A program made the position numbers and the translations under genes. From NCBI GenBank assembly GCA_017853455.1, contig JAFMJM010000120.1, positions 1 to 7,184 of the forward strand: a DNA stretch of 7,184 bases, written 5' to 3'. This DNA comes from Acidimicrobiia bacterium (GTDB lineage: Bacteria > Actinomycetota > Acidimicrobiia > IMCC26256 > PALSA-555). The notes under the pieces were generated by a model, which did no database searches, was not told the DNA's origin, and worked only from the letters and a program-made list of their open reading frames with translations. Every line of letters begins with the position of its first letter. Positions within the stretch are counted from its first letter, which is position 1. Below are positions 1-5,770 of the stretch, one piece after another.

Positions 1-515
1 TGGCGGTGGTGGTCGTGCACTCGGGGCGGGCCCGGACGCTCGCCGACGGCGGCTACGCCGCCAAGGTCGACGCCTGCGTCGCGGCAGCCGCCCGGCTCGG
101 CCTGGGGTCACTCCGCGAGGCCACGGCGGCCTCGGTCGCCGACGACCCGGCCGCCCGCCACGTCGTGGCGGAGAACGCCCGGGTGCTCGCCTTCGTCGAC
201 GCGCTGCGGACCGGTGACGGCCCGCAGTTGGGGGCGTTGATGCTCGCGAGCCACGCCAGCCTCCGCGACGACTTCGGTGTGTCGTCGCCCGAGCTCGACG
301 CCACGGTCGAACGGGTCGTCGCGGCCGGCGCGTTCGGCGCGCGCCTCACCGGCGCCGGGTTCGGCGGGTGCGTGGTCGGGATCGCGCCACGTGACCGGGC
401 CGCCGACGTGGTGGCGGCCGCGGTGCGCGCCGGGGCCGACGCGACCGGAACGGCGCCGCTCGGGTTCGTCGTGGGCCGCGCCGACGCGGCCGGTCCGGTC
501 GACGGACCGGCCTGA
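1..515 (+). CDS. galK: Galactokinase-type GHMP kinase, C-terminal part (5' truncated by window)
   Basis: This is the 3' part of a sugar kinase of the GHMP family, most like galactokinase, which phosphorylates galactose to galactose-1-phosphate with ATP in the cytoplasm (Leloir pathway). The reading frame is open from the first bases (the codon at 3-5 is Ala), so the GTG at 6 is not the start and the N-terminal half lies outside the window. About 170 residues are visible. Galactokinase hallmarks are a HSGRARTLADGGY segment near the left edge, SHASLRDDFGVSSPELD around 252-302 (the family's SH.SLRDDY.VS.PELD region), and the glycine-rich GHMP motif 3 LTGAGFGGC at 345-371, which helps bind ATP phosphate. 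The gene ends with TGA at 513-515 and converges on the PH/SHOCT gene with one base between stops. Its last codons form a hairpin. A related GHMP sugar kinase with another substrate cannot be excluded, because the N-terminal galactokinase signature is not visible. Confidence 0.87.
   Translation, partial: AVVVVHSGRARTLADGGYAAKVDACVAAAARLGLGSLREATAASVADDPAARHVVAENARVLAFVDALRTGDGPQLGALMLASHASLRDDFGVSSPELDATVERVVAAGAFGARLTGAGFGGCVVGIAPRDRAADVVAAAVRAGADATGTAPLGFVVGRADAAGPVDGPA
488..512. terminator. Perfect 10-bp inverted repeat at convergent gene ends, possible bidirectional terminator
   Basis: Arms GGCCGGTCCG (488-497) and CGGACCGGCC (503-512) are perfect reverse complements around a 5-nt loop GTCGA. 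The repeat covers the last galK codons and begins 5 nt beyond the stop of the opposing PH/SHOCT gene, where a terminator for the - strand operon is expected. No T-tract follows on either side. It is therefore a candidate intrinsic terminator of the U-less kind often proposed in actinobacteria. For galK it is less well placed, because ribosomes translate through it. Confidence 0.45.
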
Positions 516-516
516 C

Positions 517-1188
517 TCACATCCGGTCGAGCAGCTCGGCCTTCTTCGCCTCGAACTCCGCCGGGGTGATGTGGCCGGCGTCGCGGAGCGCCGCGAGCTG
601 CTGGATCTGCTCGGGCACCGACGGGGCCGGCGCACCGCCACCCTGCTCCGCCATCGCCCGGGCGACGGCGTCGCCCACGGCGTCGGCACCGCGGCGGGTG
701 TCGGCCTTGTCGTGGGCCTCCATCATCCGGTAGATCTCCTGCTGCACGCCGTCGGGGTGCCGCACGAAGTCGAAGGTGGAGTTGCCCTGCTCGCCCGCCG
801 ACTGGATCTCGATGTTGCCGGCGCCGATCATGCGCTCGAAGATGCGCTGCTGGAAGTTGATGTTGGTGATCCGGTCGAGCGGGATCTCGGAGCCGTGCCG
901 GGAGATGACGCCGGTCCGGTAGACGACCCGCTGGTTCGTCACGACGAAGTAGGTCCGGGCCCACGCCAGGTACTTGAGCCCGAGCCAGACCACCCAGGCG
1001 AGCACGATCACGCCGACGACGAGCTTGACGAACCCCTTGCCCCAGAAGCTCCCGGCCGCCAGGACCAGCGCCACCACGACGAGGAGCGGGATGCCCGTGA
1101 GGATCTGGCGCCCGAAGTACCACCAGTGCGGGCGGAGGTCGAGCGCGATCTCCTCGTTGCGGTTCAGCAGTTTCGTGGGGTAGGCCAT
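517..1188 (-). CDS. Membrane protein with bacterial PH domain (YdbS/DUF304-like) and C-terminal SHOCT domain
   Basis: A 223-residue protein with an ATG start at 1186-1188. Residues about 29-47 and 53-73 are two adjacent hydrophobic segments (ILTGIPLLVVVALVLAAGSF, then a Val/Ile/Trp-rich stretch), which predicts a membrane hairpin. Residues about 75-155 (ARTYFVVTNQRVVYRTGVIS, then EIPLDRITNINFQQ and GNIEIQSAG) match the bacterial PH-domain 2 / DUF304 pattern, in which a membrane-anchored beta-sandwich follows two TM helices. A polar Ala/Gly/Pro linker leads to a SHOCT module at about 193-223 (EQIQQLAALRDAGHITPAEF, ending EAKKAELLDRM), a short two-helix domain commonly found at protein ends. 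The exact role is unknown; the families suggest a membrane-surface scaffold or oligomerising protein. It lies 14 nt after the methyltransferase stop, so it is probably the last gene of that operon. No strong Shine-Dalgarno sequence precedes the ATG (only a CCGGGG run), consistent with reinitiation. Confidence 0.85.
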   Translation of the reverse strand: MAYPTKLLNRNEEIALDLRPHWWYFGRQILTGIPLLVVVALVLAAGSFWGKGFVKLVVGVIVLAWVVWLGLKYLAWARTYFVVTNQRVVYRTGVISRHGSEIPLDRITNINFQQRIFERMIGAGNIEIQSAGEQGNSTFDFVRHPDGVQQEIYRMMEAHDKADTRRGADAVGDAVARAMAEQGGGAPAPSVPEQIQQLAALRDAGHITPAEFEAKKAELLDRM

Positions 1189-1202
1189 CCCCGGAGCCTA
1201 GG

Positions 1203-2018
1203 TCACGACCCCGGCACCGGGCGGCGACCCCACGTCGCCACGAACGCCGGGGCGGGCGCCACGAAGGCCGCGTCGGCGAGCCGGGCCAGGGCGGCGTCGA
1301 CGACCGCGTCGTCGGCCAGGCCGGCCGCCACGATCCGGACGCGGAGCCGCTCCACCGTCAGCGCCCAGAACCGGGCGACCGGACCGCCCCCGACCAGATC
1401 GGGACGCAGCCACTCCACGCCGACGTCGCGGTACGACCGCTGCACCAACGGGTCGGGGAACCCACACGCCCAGGCGTAGTCGGTGCCGGTGATCCCCAGC
1501 ACCTCGATCCAGGCCTGGAGCGCGGCGCCGACCGGCGCCGGCACCGCGGCCGTGGTGTCGATCGCGCAGTCGGTGACCACCAGCACGCCGTCGGGGGCGA
1601 GCCAACCGGCCAGGCGGTCGAGCACCGCCTCCCGGGCGGGAAGGTGCTCGAGCACGGCGCGGGAGTGGATCAGGTCGAAGGATCCCGGCGGGAAGTCGTC
1701 GACGACGACGTCGTGGCGCCGGACCGTGACGCCGGCGGCGGCGAGCGGGCCGAGCAGCCCGAGATCGACGTCGGTCGCGGTCACGAGGGCCGGGTCGCCG
1801 ACCCGGTCGGCCAGCCACCGGGCCACCGAGCCCGACCCCGCGCCGAATTCGAGGCAGCGCAGGCCCGGGCGGACCCCGGCCGCCGTCAGGGCCCGTCGGC
1901 ACAACGGGTCGACCATCGCCTCGAGCAGGGCCAGCCGCTCGGCCTCACCCGGCCAGTCCTGGGTCAGGACGTACTCGCCTTCCTCCGGGAACCCCGGACC
2001 GTTCCGGTCGTCAGTCAC
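1203..2018 (-). CDS. Class I SAM-dependent methyltransferase, substrate unknown
   Basis: A 271-residue cytoplasmic methyltransferase with a Rossmann-type SAM domain. Motif I is LEFGAGSGS (residues 56-64), which contacts SAM. The acidic end of strand 2 is TDVD (82-85), expected to bind the ribose hydroxyls. HDVVVDDF (102-109) is the adenine-contact region, followed by FDLIHSRAVLEHLPARE (114-130) and the strand-5 region LAPDGVLVVTD (140-150). The C-terminal ~110 residues probably form the substrate cap and give no clear specificity. The GTG start (2016-2018) overlaps the mtnA stop by 8 nt, and a GGGAGG Shine-Dalgarno lies 9 nt upstream inside mtnA (2028-2033), so translation is probably coupled to mtnA. 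Its neighbours recycle SAM by-products, but that does not identify the substrate. Oddly, I count no lysine in the whole protein. The family call is firm; any finer name would be a guess. Confidence 0.88.
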   Translation of the reverse strand: MTDDRNGPGFPEEGEYVLTQDWPGEAERLALLEAMVDPLCRRALTAAGVRPGLRCLEFGAGSGSVARWLADRVGDPALVTATDVDLGLLGPLAAAGVTVRRHDVVVDDFPPGSFDLIHSRAVLEHLPAREAVLDRLAGWLAPDGVLVVTDCAIDTTAAVPAPVGAALQAWIEVLGITGTDYAWACGFPDPLVQRSYRDVGVEWLRPDLVGGGPVARFWALTVERLRVRIVAAGLADDAVVDAALARLADAAFVAPAPAFVATWGRRPVPGS

Positions 2019-3060
2019 CGCGGGCGGCCTCCCGCAGGTGCCGGGCGATCCGGGCCCGCGTGGGGCGCTCCACCACCCCCACCTCGGTGACCAGCGCCGA
2101 GACCAGGGCGGCCGGGGTGACGTCGAACGCCGGATTGGCGGCGGTCGTGCCGACGGGCGCGACGCGCACGCCGCCGAGGTGGGTCACCTCGTCGGGACCG
2201 CGATCCTCGATCACGATGGCCGCGCCGTCGGGCGTGTCCGGGTCGACCGTGGCCAGGGGCGCCGCGACCACGAACGGCACGCCGTGGTGGCGGGCGGCGA
2301 CCGCCAGGCCGTAGGTGCCGATCTTGTTGGCGACGGCACCGTCGGCGGCGACCCGGTCGGCCCCGACGACGACCAGGTCGACGAGTCCGCGCGCCATCAG
2401 CCCGGCGGCGGCGCCGTCGACCACCAGGGTGTGCGGGATGCCGCACCGGTCGAGCTCCCAGGCGGTGAGGCGGGCACCCTGGAGCACCGGTCGGGTCTCG
2501 TCGACCCAGACCGAGTGCAGCCGCCCCCGTTCGTGGGCCGCCCGGATCACGCCGACCGCGGTCCCGTAGCCCACGCACGCCAGGGCCCCGGCGTTGCAGT
2601 GGGTCAGGACCCGCGCGCCGCGGGGCACCAGGTCGGCGCCGTTCGCCCCGAGAGCCCGGTTGGCCCGGACGTCGGCGGCGGCGTAGGCGCGGGCGGCGGT
2701 CAGGGTCGCCGCAGCCGGGTCGTCACCGGCGGCGACGGCGGCGTCGTGGACCGCGAGCACGTGGTCGACGCCGTGCGCCAGGTTGACCGCCGTCGGCCGG
2801 GCCCGCCGCACCCGGGCCGCGGCCCGGCGGACGGCCGCCGGGGTGCGCTCGGTGCGCGCCGCGAGCGCCACTCCGTACGCGCCGGTGGCACCGATCGCCG
2901 GTGCACCGCGGACGGTGAGGTCGACGATCGCCCCGACGACCGCCGCCACGGTCGCGCACTCGACGTACCGGAGCCGTCCGGGGAGGGCCCGCTGGTCGAT
3001 CAGGCGGATCCGCCCGGCCCGCCACGCGACCGTCGGCGGGACCGGATCGGGTGTCGCCAC
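2011..3060 (-). CDS. mtnA: S-methyl-5-thioribose-1-phosphate isomerase
   Basis: MtnA converts 5-methylthioribose-1-phosphate (aldose) to methylthioribulose-1-phosphate (ketose) in 5'-methylthioadenosine salvage, a by-product route of SAM use. The 349-residue length is typical. The family's N-terminal block is present (VAWRAGRIRLIDQRALPG, residues 11-28; VRGAPAIGATGAYG, 50-63). The catalytic cysteine sits in THCNAGALA (Cys155) and the catalytic aspartate in VVGADRVAADG (Asp235), with NKIGTYGLA and the end motif NPAFDVTPAAL (309-319) following. By homology these match the Cys/Asp pair described for Bacillus MtnA. The only plausible start is GTG at 3058-3060, 44 nt after the ahcY stop; the longer open frame reaching back to 3438 would be antisense-free but entirely inside ahcY and is rejected. 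No good Shine-Dalgarno is seen, and the start lies inside a strong inverted repeat. Other salvage genes (mtnP, mtnK, mtnB, mtnC) are not in the window. A homologous eIF2B-like or ribose-1,5-bisphosphate isomerase is less likely given the motifs. Confidence 0.93.
   Translation of the reverse strand: MATPDPVPPTVAWRAGRIRLIDQRALPGRLRYVECATVAAVVGAIVDLTVRGAPAIGATGAYGVALAARTERTPAAVRRAAARVRRARPTAVNLAHGVDHVLAVHDAAVAAGDDPAAATLTAARAYAAADVRANRALGANGADLVPRGARVLTHCNAGALACVGYGTAVGVIRAAHERGRLHSVWVDETRPVLQGARLTAWELDRCGIPHTLVVDGAAAGLMARGLVDLVVVGADRVAADGAVANKIGTYGLAVAARHHGVPFVVAAPLATVDPDTPDGAAIVIEDRGPDEVTHLGGVRVAPVGTTAANPAFDVTPAALVSALVTEVGVVERPTRARIARHLREAARGD
2028..2033 (-). promoter_or_regulatory. Shine-Dalgarno GGGAGG for the methyltransferase gene
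   Basis: On the - strand GGGAGG ends 9 nt before the GTG at 2016-2018 and lies inside the last codons of mtnA. This supports GTG 2018 as the start and translational coupling across the 8-nt overlap. Confidence 0.55.
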
Positions 3061-3075
3061 GGTGATCCGGTCCCG
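3037..3075 (-). promoter_or_regulatory. 12-bp perfect inverted repeat enclosing the mtnA start codon (candidate translational control hairpin)
   Basis: In mRNA sense, arm CGGGACCGGATC (3075-3064) is the exact reverse complement of GATCCGGTCCCG (3048-3037). Past a bulged A at 3076, three more pairs can form (3079-3077 with 3036-3034). The 15-nt interior ACCGTGGCGACACCC holds the mtnA GTG start, and GTG (3060-3058) can itself pair with CAC (3053-3051) to leave a GCGA tetraloop of the stable GNRA class. The result is a long stem, a small internal loop and a capped apical stem containing the start codon. It could limit mtnA translation, act as an attenuator or processing site between ahcY and mtnA, or be a DNA operator. 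No T-tract follows. The pairing is directly visible; the function is inference. Confidence 0.45.
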
Positions 3076-3104
3076 TCCGCCGTCGTGAGGAGAGTGCCGC
3101 CGGC

Positions 3105-4562
3105 TCAGTACCGGTAGTGGTCGGGCTTGTACGGACCGTCGACCGGGATGCCGAGGTACGCCGACTGCGCCTCGGAGAGCTCGGTGAGGCGCACCCCGAG
3201 CTTCTCGAGGTGCAGGCGCGCCACCTCCTCGTCGAGGTGCTTGGGCAGCGTGTACACGCGGTGCTCGTAGAAGTCGGTGTGCGTGAACAGCTCGATCTGG
3301 GCGATCACCTGGTTGGTGAAGCTGTTCGACATCACGAACGACGGGTGCCCGGTGGCGCAGCCCAGGTTGAGCAGCCGACCCTCGGCCAGCACGATGATCG
3401 AGTGGGCCGGGCGGCCGTCGGCGGCGGGGATCCGCCACTCGTCGACCTGGGGCTTGATCTCGACCCGCTCGGCTCCGGGCAGCGCGGCGAGACCGGCCAT
3501 GTCGATCTCGTTGTCGAAGTGCCCGATGTTGCCGACGATGGCGTTGTGCTTCATCCGCGACATGTGGTCGACGGTGATCACGTTGGCGTTGCCGGTCGCG
3601 GTGATGAAGACGTCGGCCTCCTCGACCACGTCCTCGATCCGCAGCACCTGGTAACCCTCCATGGCGGCCTGGAGCGCGCAGATCGGGTCGATCTCGGTGA
3701 CGATGACCCGGGCGCCCTGACCCCGCAGCGACTGCGCGCTGCCCTTGCCGACGTCGCCGTAGCCGCAGACGACCGCGACCTTCCCGGCGAGCATGACGTC
3801 GGTGGCGCGGCAGATGCCGTCGACCAGCGAGTGCCGGCAGCCGTAGAGGTTGTCGAACTTCGACTTCGTCACCGAGTCGTTGACGTTGATGGCCGGGAAG
3901 AGCAGCGAGCCGTCGGCGTGCATCTGGTAGAGGCGGTGCACCCCGGTGGTGGTCTCCTCGGTGACGCCCTTCACGCCGGCGCCGATCGTGTGCCAGCAGT
4001 GCGGGTCGTCGGCGTAGACGGTCGCCATCATCCCGAGGAACTCCTGCCAGTCCTCGGGGTCGGAGGCCTGGGGAGCCGGCACGGCCCCGGCCCGCTCGAA
4101 CTCGACGCCCTTGTGGATCGCGAGCGTGGCGTCACCGCCGTCGTCGAGCAGCATGTTGGGGCCACCGCCGTCGGGCCAGCGCAGGGCCTTCTCGGTGCAC
4201 CACCAGTACTCCTCGAGGGTCTCGCCCTTCCAGGCGAAGACCGGGATGCCGGCGGCGGCGATCGCGGCGGCCGCGTGGTCCTGGGTCGAGAAGATGTTGC
4301 ACGACGCCCACCGGACCTCGGCGCCGAGCGCGACGAGCGTCTCGATCAGGACGGCGGTCTGGATGGTCATGTGGAGGGATCCGGTGATGCGGGCCCCGGT
4401 GAGCGGCTTGGAGGCGCCGTAGCGCTCGCGCAGGGCCATGAGGCCCGGCATCTCGTGCTCGGCCAGCTCGATCTCCTTGCGGCCGAAGGCCGCCAGGGTG
4501 AGGTCGGCGACCTTGAAGTCGCCGGCCTGGGTCGCGCCGGGGGCGACGTCGGTGGTGGTCAT
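3105..4562 (-). CDS. ahcY: Adenosylhomocysteinase (S-adenosyl-L-homocysteine hydrolase)
   Basis: AhcY reversibly splits S-adenosylhomocysteine into homocysteine and adenosine using tightly bound NAD+, removing the product inhibitor of methyltransferases and closing the activated methyl cycle. It has 485 residues, within the usual bacterial range. Family signature 1 is SCNIFSTQDHAAAAI (87-101). The substrate region has LDDGGD (139-144), the Glu pair in GVTEETTTG (202-203), and NDSVTKSKFDNLYGC (228-242), with Lys233, Asp237 and Cys242 at the positions of human Lys186, Asp190 and Cys195. The NAD Rossmann loop is GKVAVVCGYGDVGKGSA (260-276). The C-terminus PYKPDHYRY carries the Lys and Tyr (479, 483) that reach into the neighbouring subunit's NAD site. 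The ATG at 4560-4562 is chosen because AGGAG lies 6 nt upstream; a TTG start at 4610 would add 16 unsupported residues. mtnA follows 44 nt downstream. All expected key residues appear intact. Confidence 0.97.
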   Translation of the reverse strand: MTTTDVAPGATQAGDFKVADLTLAAFGRKEIELAEHEMPGLMALRERYGASKPLTGARITGSLHMTIQTAVLIETLVALGAEVRWASCNIFSTQDHAAAAIAAAGIPVFAWKGETLEEYWWCTEKALRWPDGGGPNMLLDDGGDATLAIHKGVEFERAGAVPAPQASDPEDWQEFLGMMATVYADDPHCWHTIGAGVKGVTEETTTGVHRLYQMHADGSLLFPAINVNDSVTKSKFDNLYGCRHSLVDGICRATDVMLAGKVAVVCGYGDVGKGSAQSLRGQGARVIVTEIDPICALQAAMEGYQVLRIEDVVEEADVFITATGNANVITVDHMSRMKHNAIVGNIGHFDNEIDMAGLAALPGAERVEIKPQVDEWRIPAADGRPAHSIIVLAEGRLLNLGCATGHPSFVMSNSFTNQVIAQIELFTHTDFYEHRVYTLPKHLDEEVARLHLEKLGVRLTELSEAQSAYLGIPVDGPYKPDHYRY

Positions 4563-4567
4563 GGGTT

Positions 4568-4572
4568 CTCCT
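4568..4572 (-). promoter_or_regulatory. Strong Shine-Dalgarno AGGAG for ahcY
   Basis: On the - strand AGGAGAACCC directly precedes the ATG at 4562. This is the clearest ribosome binding site in the window and decides the ahcY start over the TTG at 4610. Confidence 0.8.
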
Positions 4573-4580
4573 GGGTCCGT

Positions 4581-4597
4581 CGTCGGCGACGCCGACG
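4581..4597 (-). repeat. 17-nt perfect odd palindrome / hairpin in the ahcY leader
   Basis: CGTCGGC (4597-4591), loop GTC, GCCGACG (4587-4581); as DNA the arms extend to 8 bp about a single central T. It sits just upstream of the ahcY Shine-Dalgarno. It could be an operator or leader hairpin, or simply a by-product of CG-rich sequence. Confidence 0.35.
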
Positions 4598-4725
4598 CTC
4601 GAGTGGGCAACTCCGGCGCGACACGCGTCTCGGGGGGTACCCGGACGTCGGCCTGCGCTGGAGTCGGCCCGGATCACCGGGTGACAGCCCTGACGGGCCC
4701 GACCGGGAATCAGCGTACCCGCGCC

Positions 4726-5766
4726 TCAGCCACCCACCGCGCGCTTGAGCTGCGCGATCGCCTCGATCGGACCGGGGTCGACGTCGTGGTCGAGCGCCAG
4801 GTAGGTGCTGACCCAGTCGCCGAGGTACGCGAGGTCGAGGAGCTGGGCCAGGGGCCCGTCCCCGGCGGCGGTCACCGTGAGGATCTGCGCCACGCACTCC
4901 TCGACGAGGTCGCGGGTGGCCGCGACCCGGGCGTCGATCCACGGGCCCGATCCGTCGTGCACGAGCTCCACCAGCGAGAGCACCTGCCGGGTCACGTCGC
5001 CGTGCTGGCCCCAGGCGCAGACCTCGTTGTGGTCGAGTTCGGGGTAGGTGTTCCAGAAGGCGGGGGCCTTGGCGTTCTCGTTGACCGACTGCTTCCAGCG
5101 CAGGGCGGCGGCCGCCCCCACCGGGCCGGCCCCGTAGACGAGCGGCCACGTGACCCCGATGCGCCGGGCGAGCTCCCGGGCCGGATTGCGCGGTGCGGCG
5201 ATCTCGGGGACGCAGGCGTCGCGGCGGAGCCGCACCTGGGCCTCGGCGGCCTGCAGCCCGGCGTGCCCGTCGGGCAGCCACCCGAGCCGGAAGAGCAGGG
5301 CGACGGCCGGCACCACCATCGGCCCGAGCGCGAAGCGCGGACCCGGAGCGCCGGGAGCCACGGGCAGGTGCAGACCCCGGGCCGCACCCAGGTCGGCGAG
5401 CGGACCACCCGCCGTGATGGTGACGAGCCCGGCGCCGGCGGCCACGGCCGCCTCCGCCTGGGCCAGTGTCTCCCCCGTCGACCCCGAGTACGAGACCGCC
5501 ACGGCCAACGTGCGCGGACCGAGGAAGGCGGGGGCCGCGTGCTGCTTCGAGACCAGCACCGGCACGGGGCACGACCCGGCCGCGACGGCGGCCAGGACGT
5601 CACCGACCACGCCGGACCCGCCCATGCCCAGGACGCAGACGTGGTCGTACCGGGTGGGGTCGGGAAGGGACGCCGACCCCAGGACCCGGGCGGTGGCGGC
5701 GTGGGCGGCGGCGAGGTCCTCGGGCGCCGCCCGCAACGCCTCGACCACCCCGAGGGAGTCGGTCAC
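4726..5766 (-). CDS. SIS-domain bifunctional phosphoglucose/phosphomannose isomerase (TobH-like)
   Basis: A 346-residue cytoplasmic sugar isomerase with two SIS folds. It is expected to interconvert glucose-6-P, fructose-6-P and mannose-6-P. The N-terminal SIS domain has GMGGSGVVGDVL (47-58) and the phosphate-binding SYSGSTGET (92-100). The C-terminal domain has KQSVNENAKAPAFWNTYPEL (225-244) running into DHNE (245-248). Glu230 and His246 are 16 residues apart, the spacing I remember for the catalytic Glu/His pair of archaeal PGI/PMI. The GTG start (5764-5766) is 4 nt after the stop of the Trm112-like gene; it has no Shine-Dalgarno, so translation is probably coupled. manB lies two genes upstream, so phosphomannose isomerase activity would feed it. 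In some actinobacteria the equivalent protein (TobH, Rv3256c-like) sits beside a separate manA and its activity is less certain; no manA is present between this gene and ahcY. Confidence 0.88.
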   Translation of the reverse strand: MTDSLGVVEALRAAPEDLAAAHAATARVLGSASLPDPTRYDHVCVLGMGGSGVVGDVLAAVAAGSCPVPVLVSKQHAAPAFLGPRTLAVAVSYSGSTGETLAQAEAAVAAGAGLVTITAGGPLADLGAARGLHLPVAPGAPGPRFALGPMVVPAVALLFRLGWLPDGHAGLQAAEAQVRLRRDACVPEIAAPRNPARELARRIGVTWPLVYGAGPVGAAAALRWKQSVNENAKAPAFWNTYPELDHNEVCAWGQHGDVTRQVLSLVELVHDGSGPWIDARVAATRDLVEECVAQILTVTAAGDGPLAQLLDLAYLGDWVSTYLALDHDVDPGPIEAIAQLKRAVGG

Positions 5767-5770
5767 CGGA

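Larger units (their letters stand above)
4563..4725 (-). promoter_or_regulatory. ahcY upstream region, probable promoter and 5' leader
   Basis: This 163-bp gap is the longest non-coding stretch in the window and the most likely site of a promoter for the ahcY block. In transcription sense it holds a possible but poorly supported -10 (TACGCT, 4717-4712, without a recognisable -35); an 11-bp odd palindrome TCACCCGGTGA (4684-4674); a 14-bp near-palindrome CGAGACGCGTGTCG (4632-4619, 6 of 7 pairs); and a perfect CGTCGGC-GTC-GCCGACG hairpin (4597-4581) ending 8 nt before the AGGAG site. The GC bias makes short palindromes common. I compared the region by eye with the remembered conserved cores of the SAH and SAM-IV riboswitches and did not find them. 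Confidence 0.4.

Noticed and set aside
277..1479. 400-codon + strand open frame spanning the galK end and the PH/SHOCT gene
   Set aside because: It overlaps galK in another frame and is antisense to the PH/SHOCT gene; the translation has no recognisable domain.
1483..3117. 544-codon + strand open frame opposite mtnA and the methyltransferase
   Set aside because: A low-complexity Arg/Gly/Asp/His translation antisense to two well-supported genes; a compositional shadow.
3061..3438. Upstream extension of the mtnA frame into ahcY
   Set aside because: The added ~126 residues are an out-of-frame reading of the ahcY C-terminus; MtnA homology begins just after the GTG at 3060.
4563..4610. N-terminal extension of AhcY from a TTG at 4610
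   Set aside because: The 16 extra residues do not resemble the family and would cover the strong AGGAG site that precedes the ATG at 4562.
4563..4725. SAH or SAM-IV riboswitch before ahcY
   Set aside because: I looked for the conserved cores as I remember them and could not find them on the - strand; a covariance-model scan would settle it.
3117..4748. 543-codon open frame on the + strand opposite ahcY
   Set aside because: It is antisense to a clear adenosylhomocysteinase with all catalytic motifs; its His/Val/Gly/Asp-rich translation shows no domain. Long antisense frames are expected in GC-rich DNA with few A/T-containing stops.
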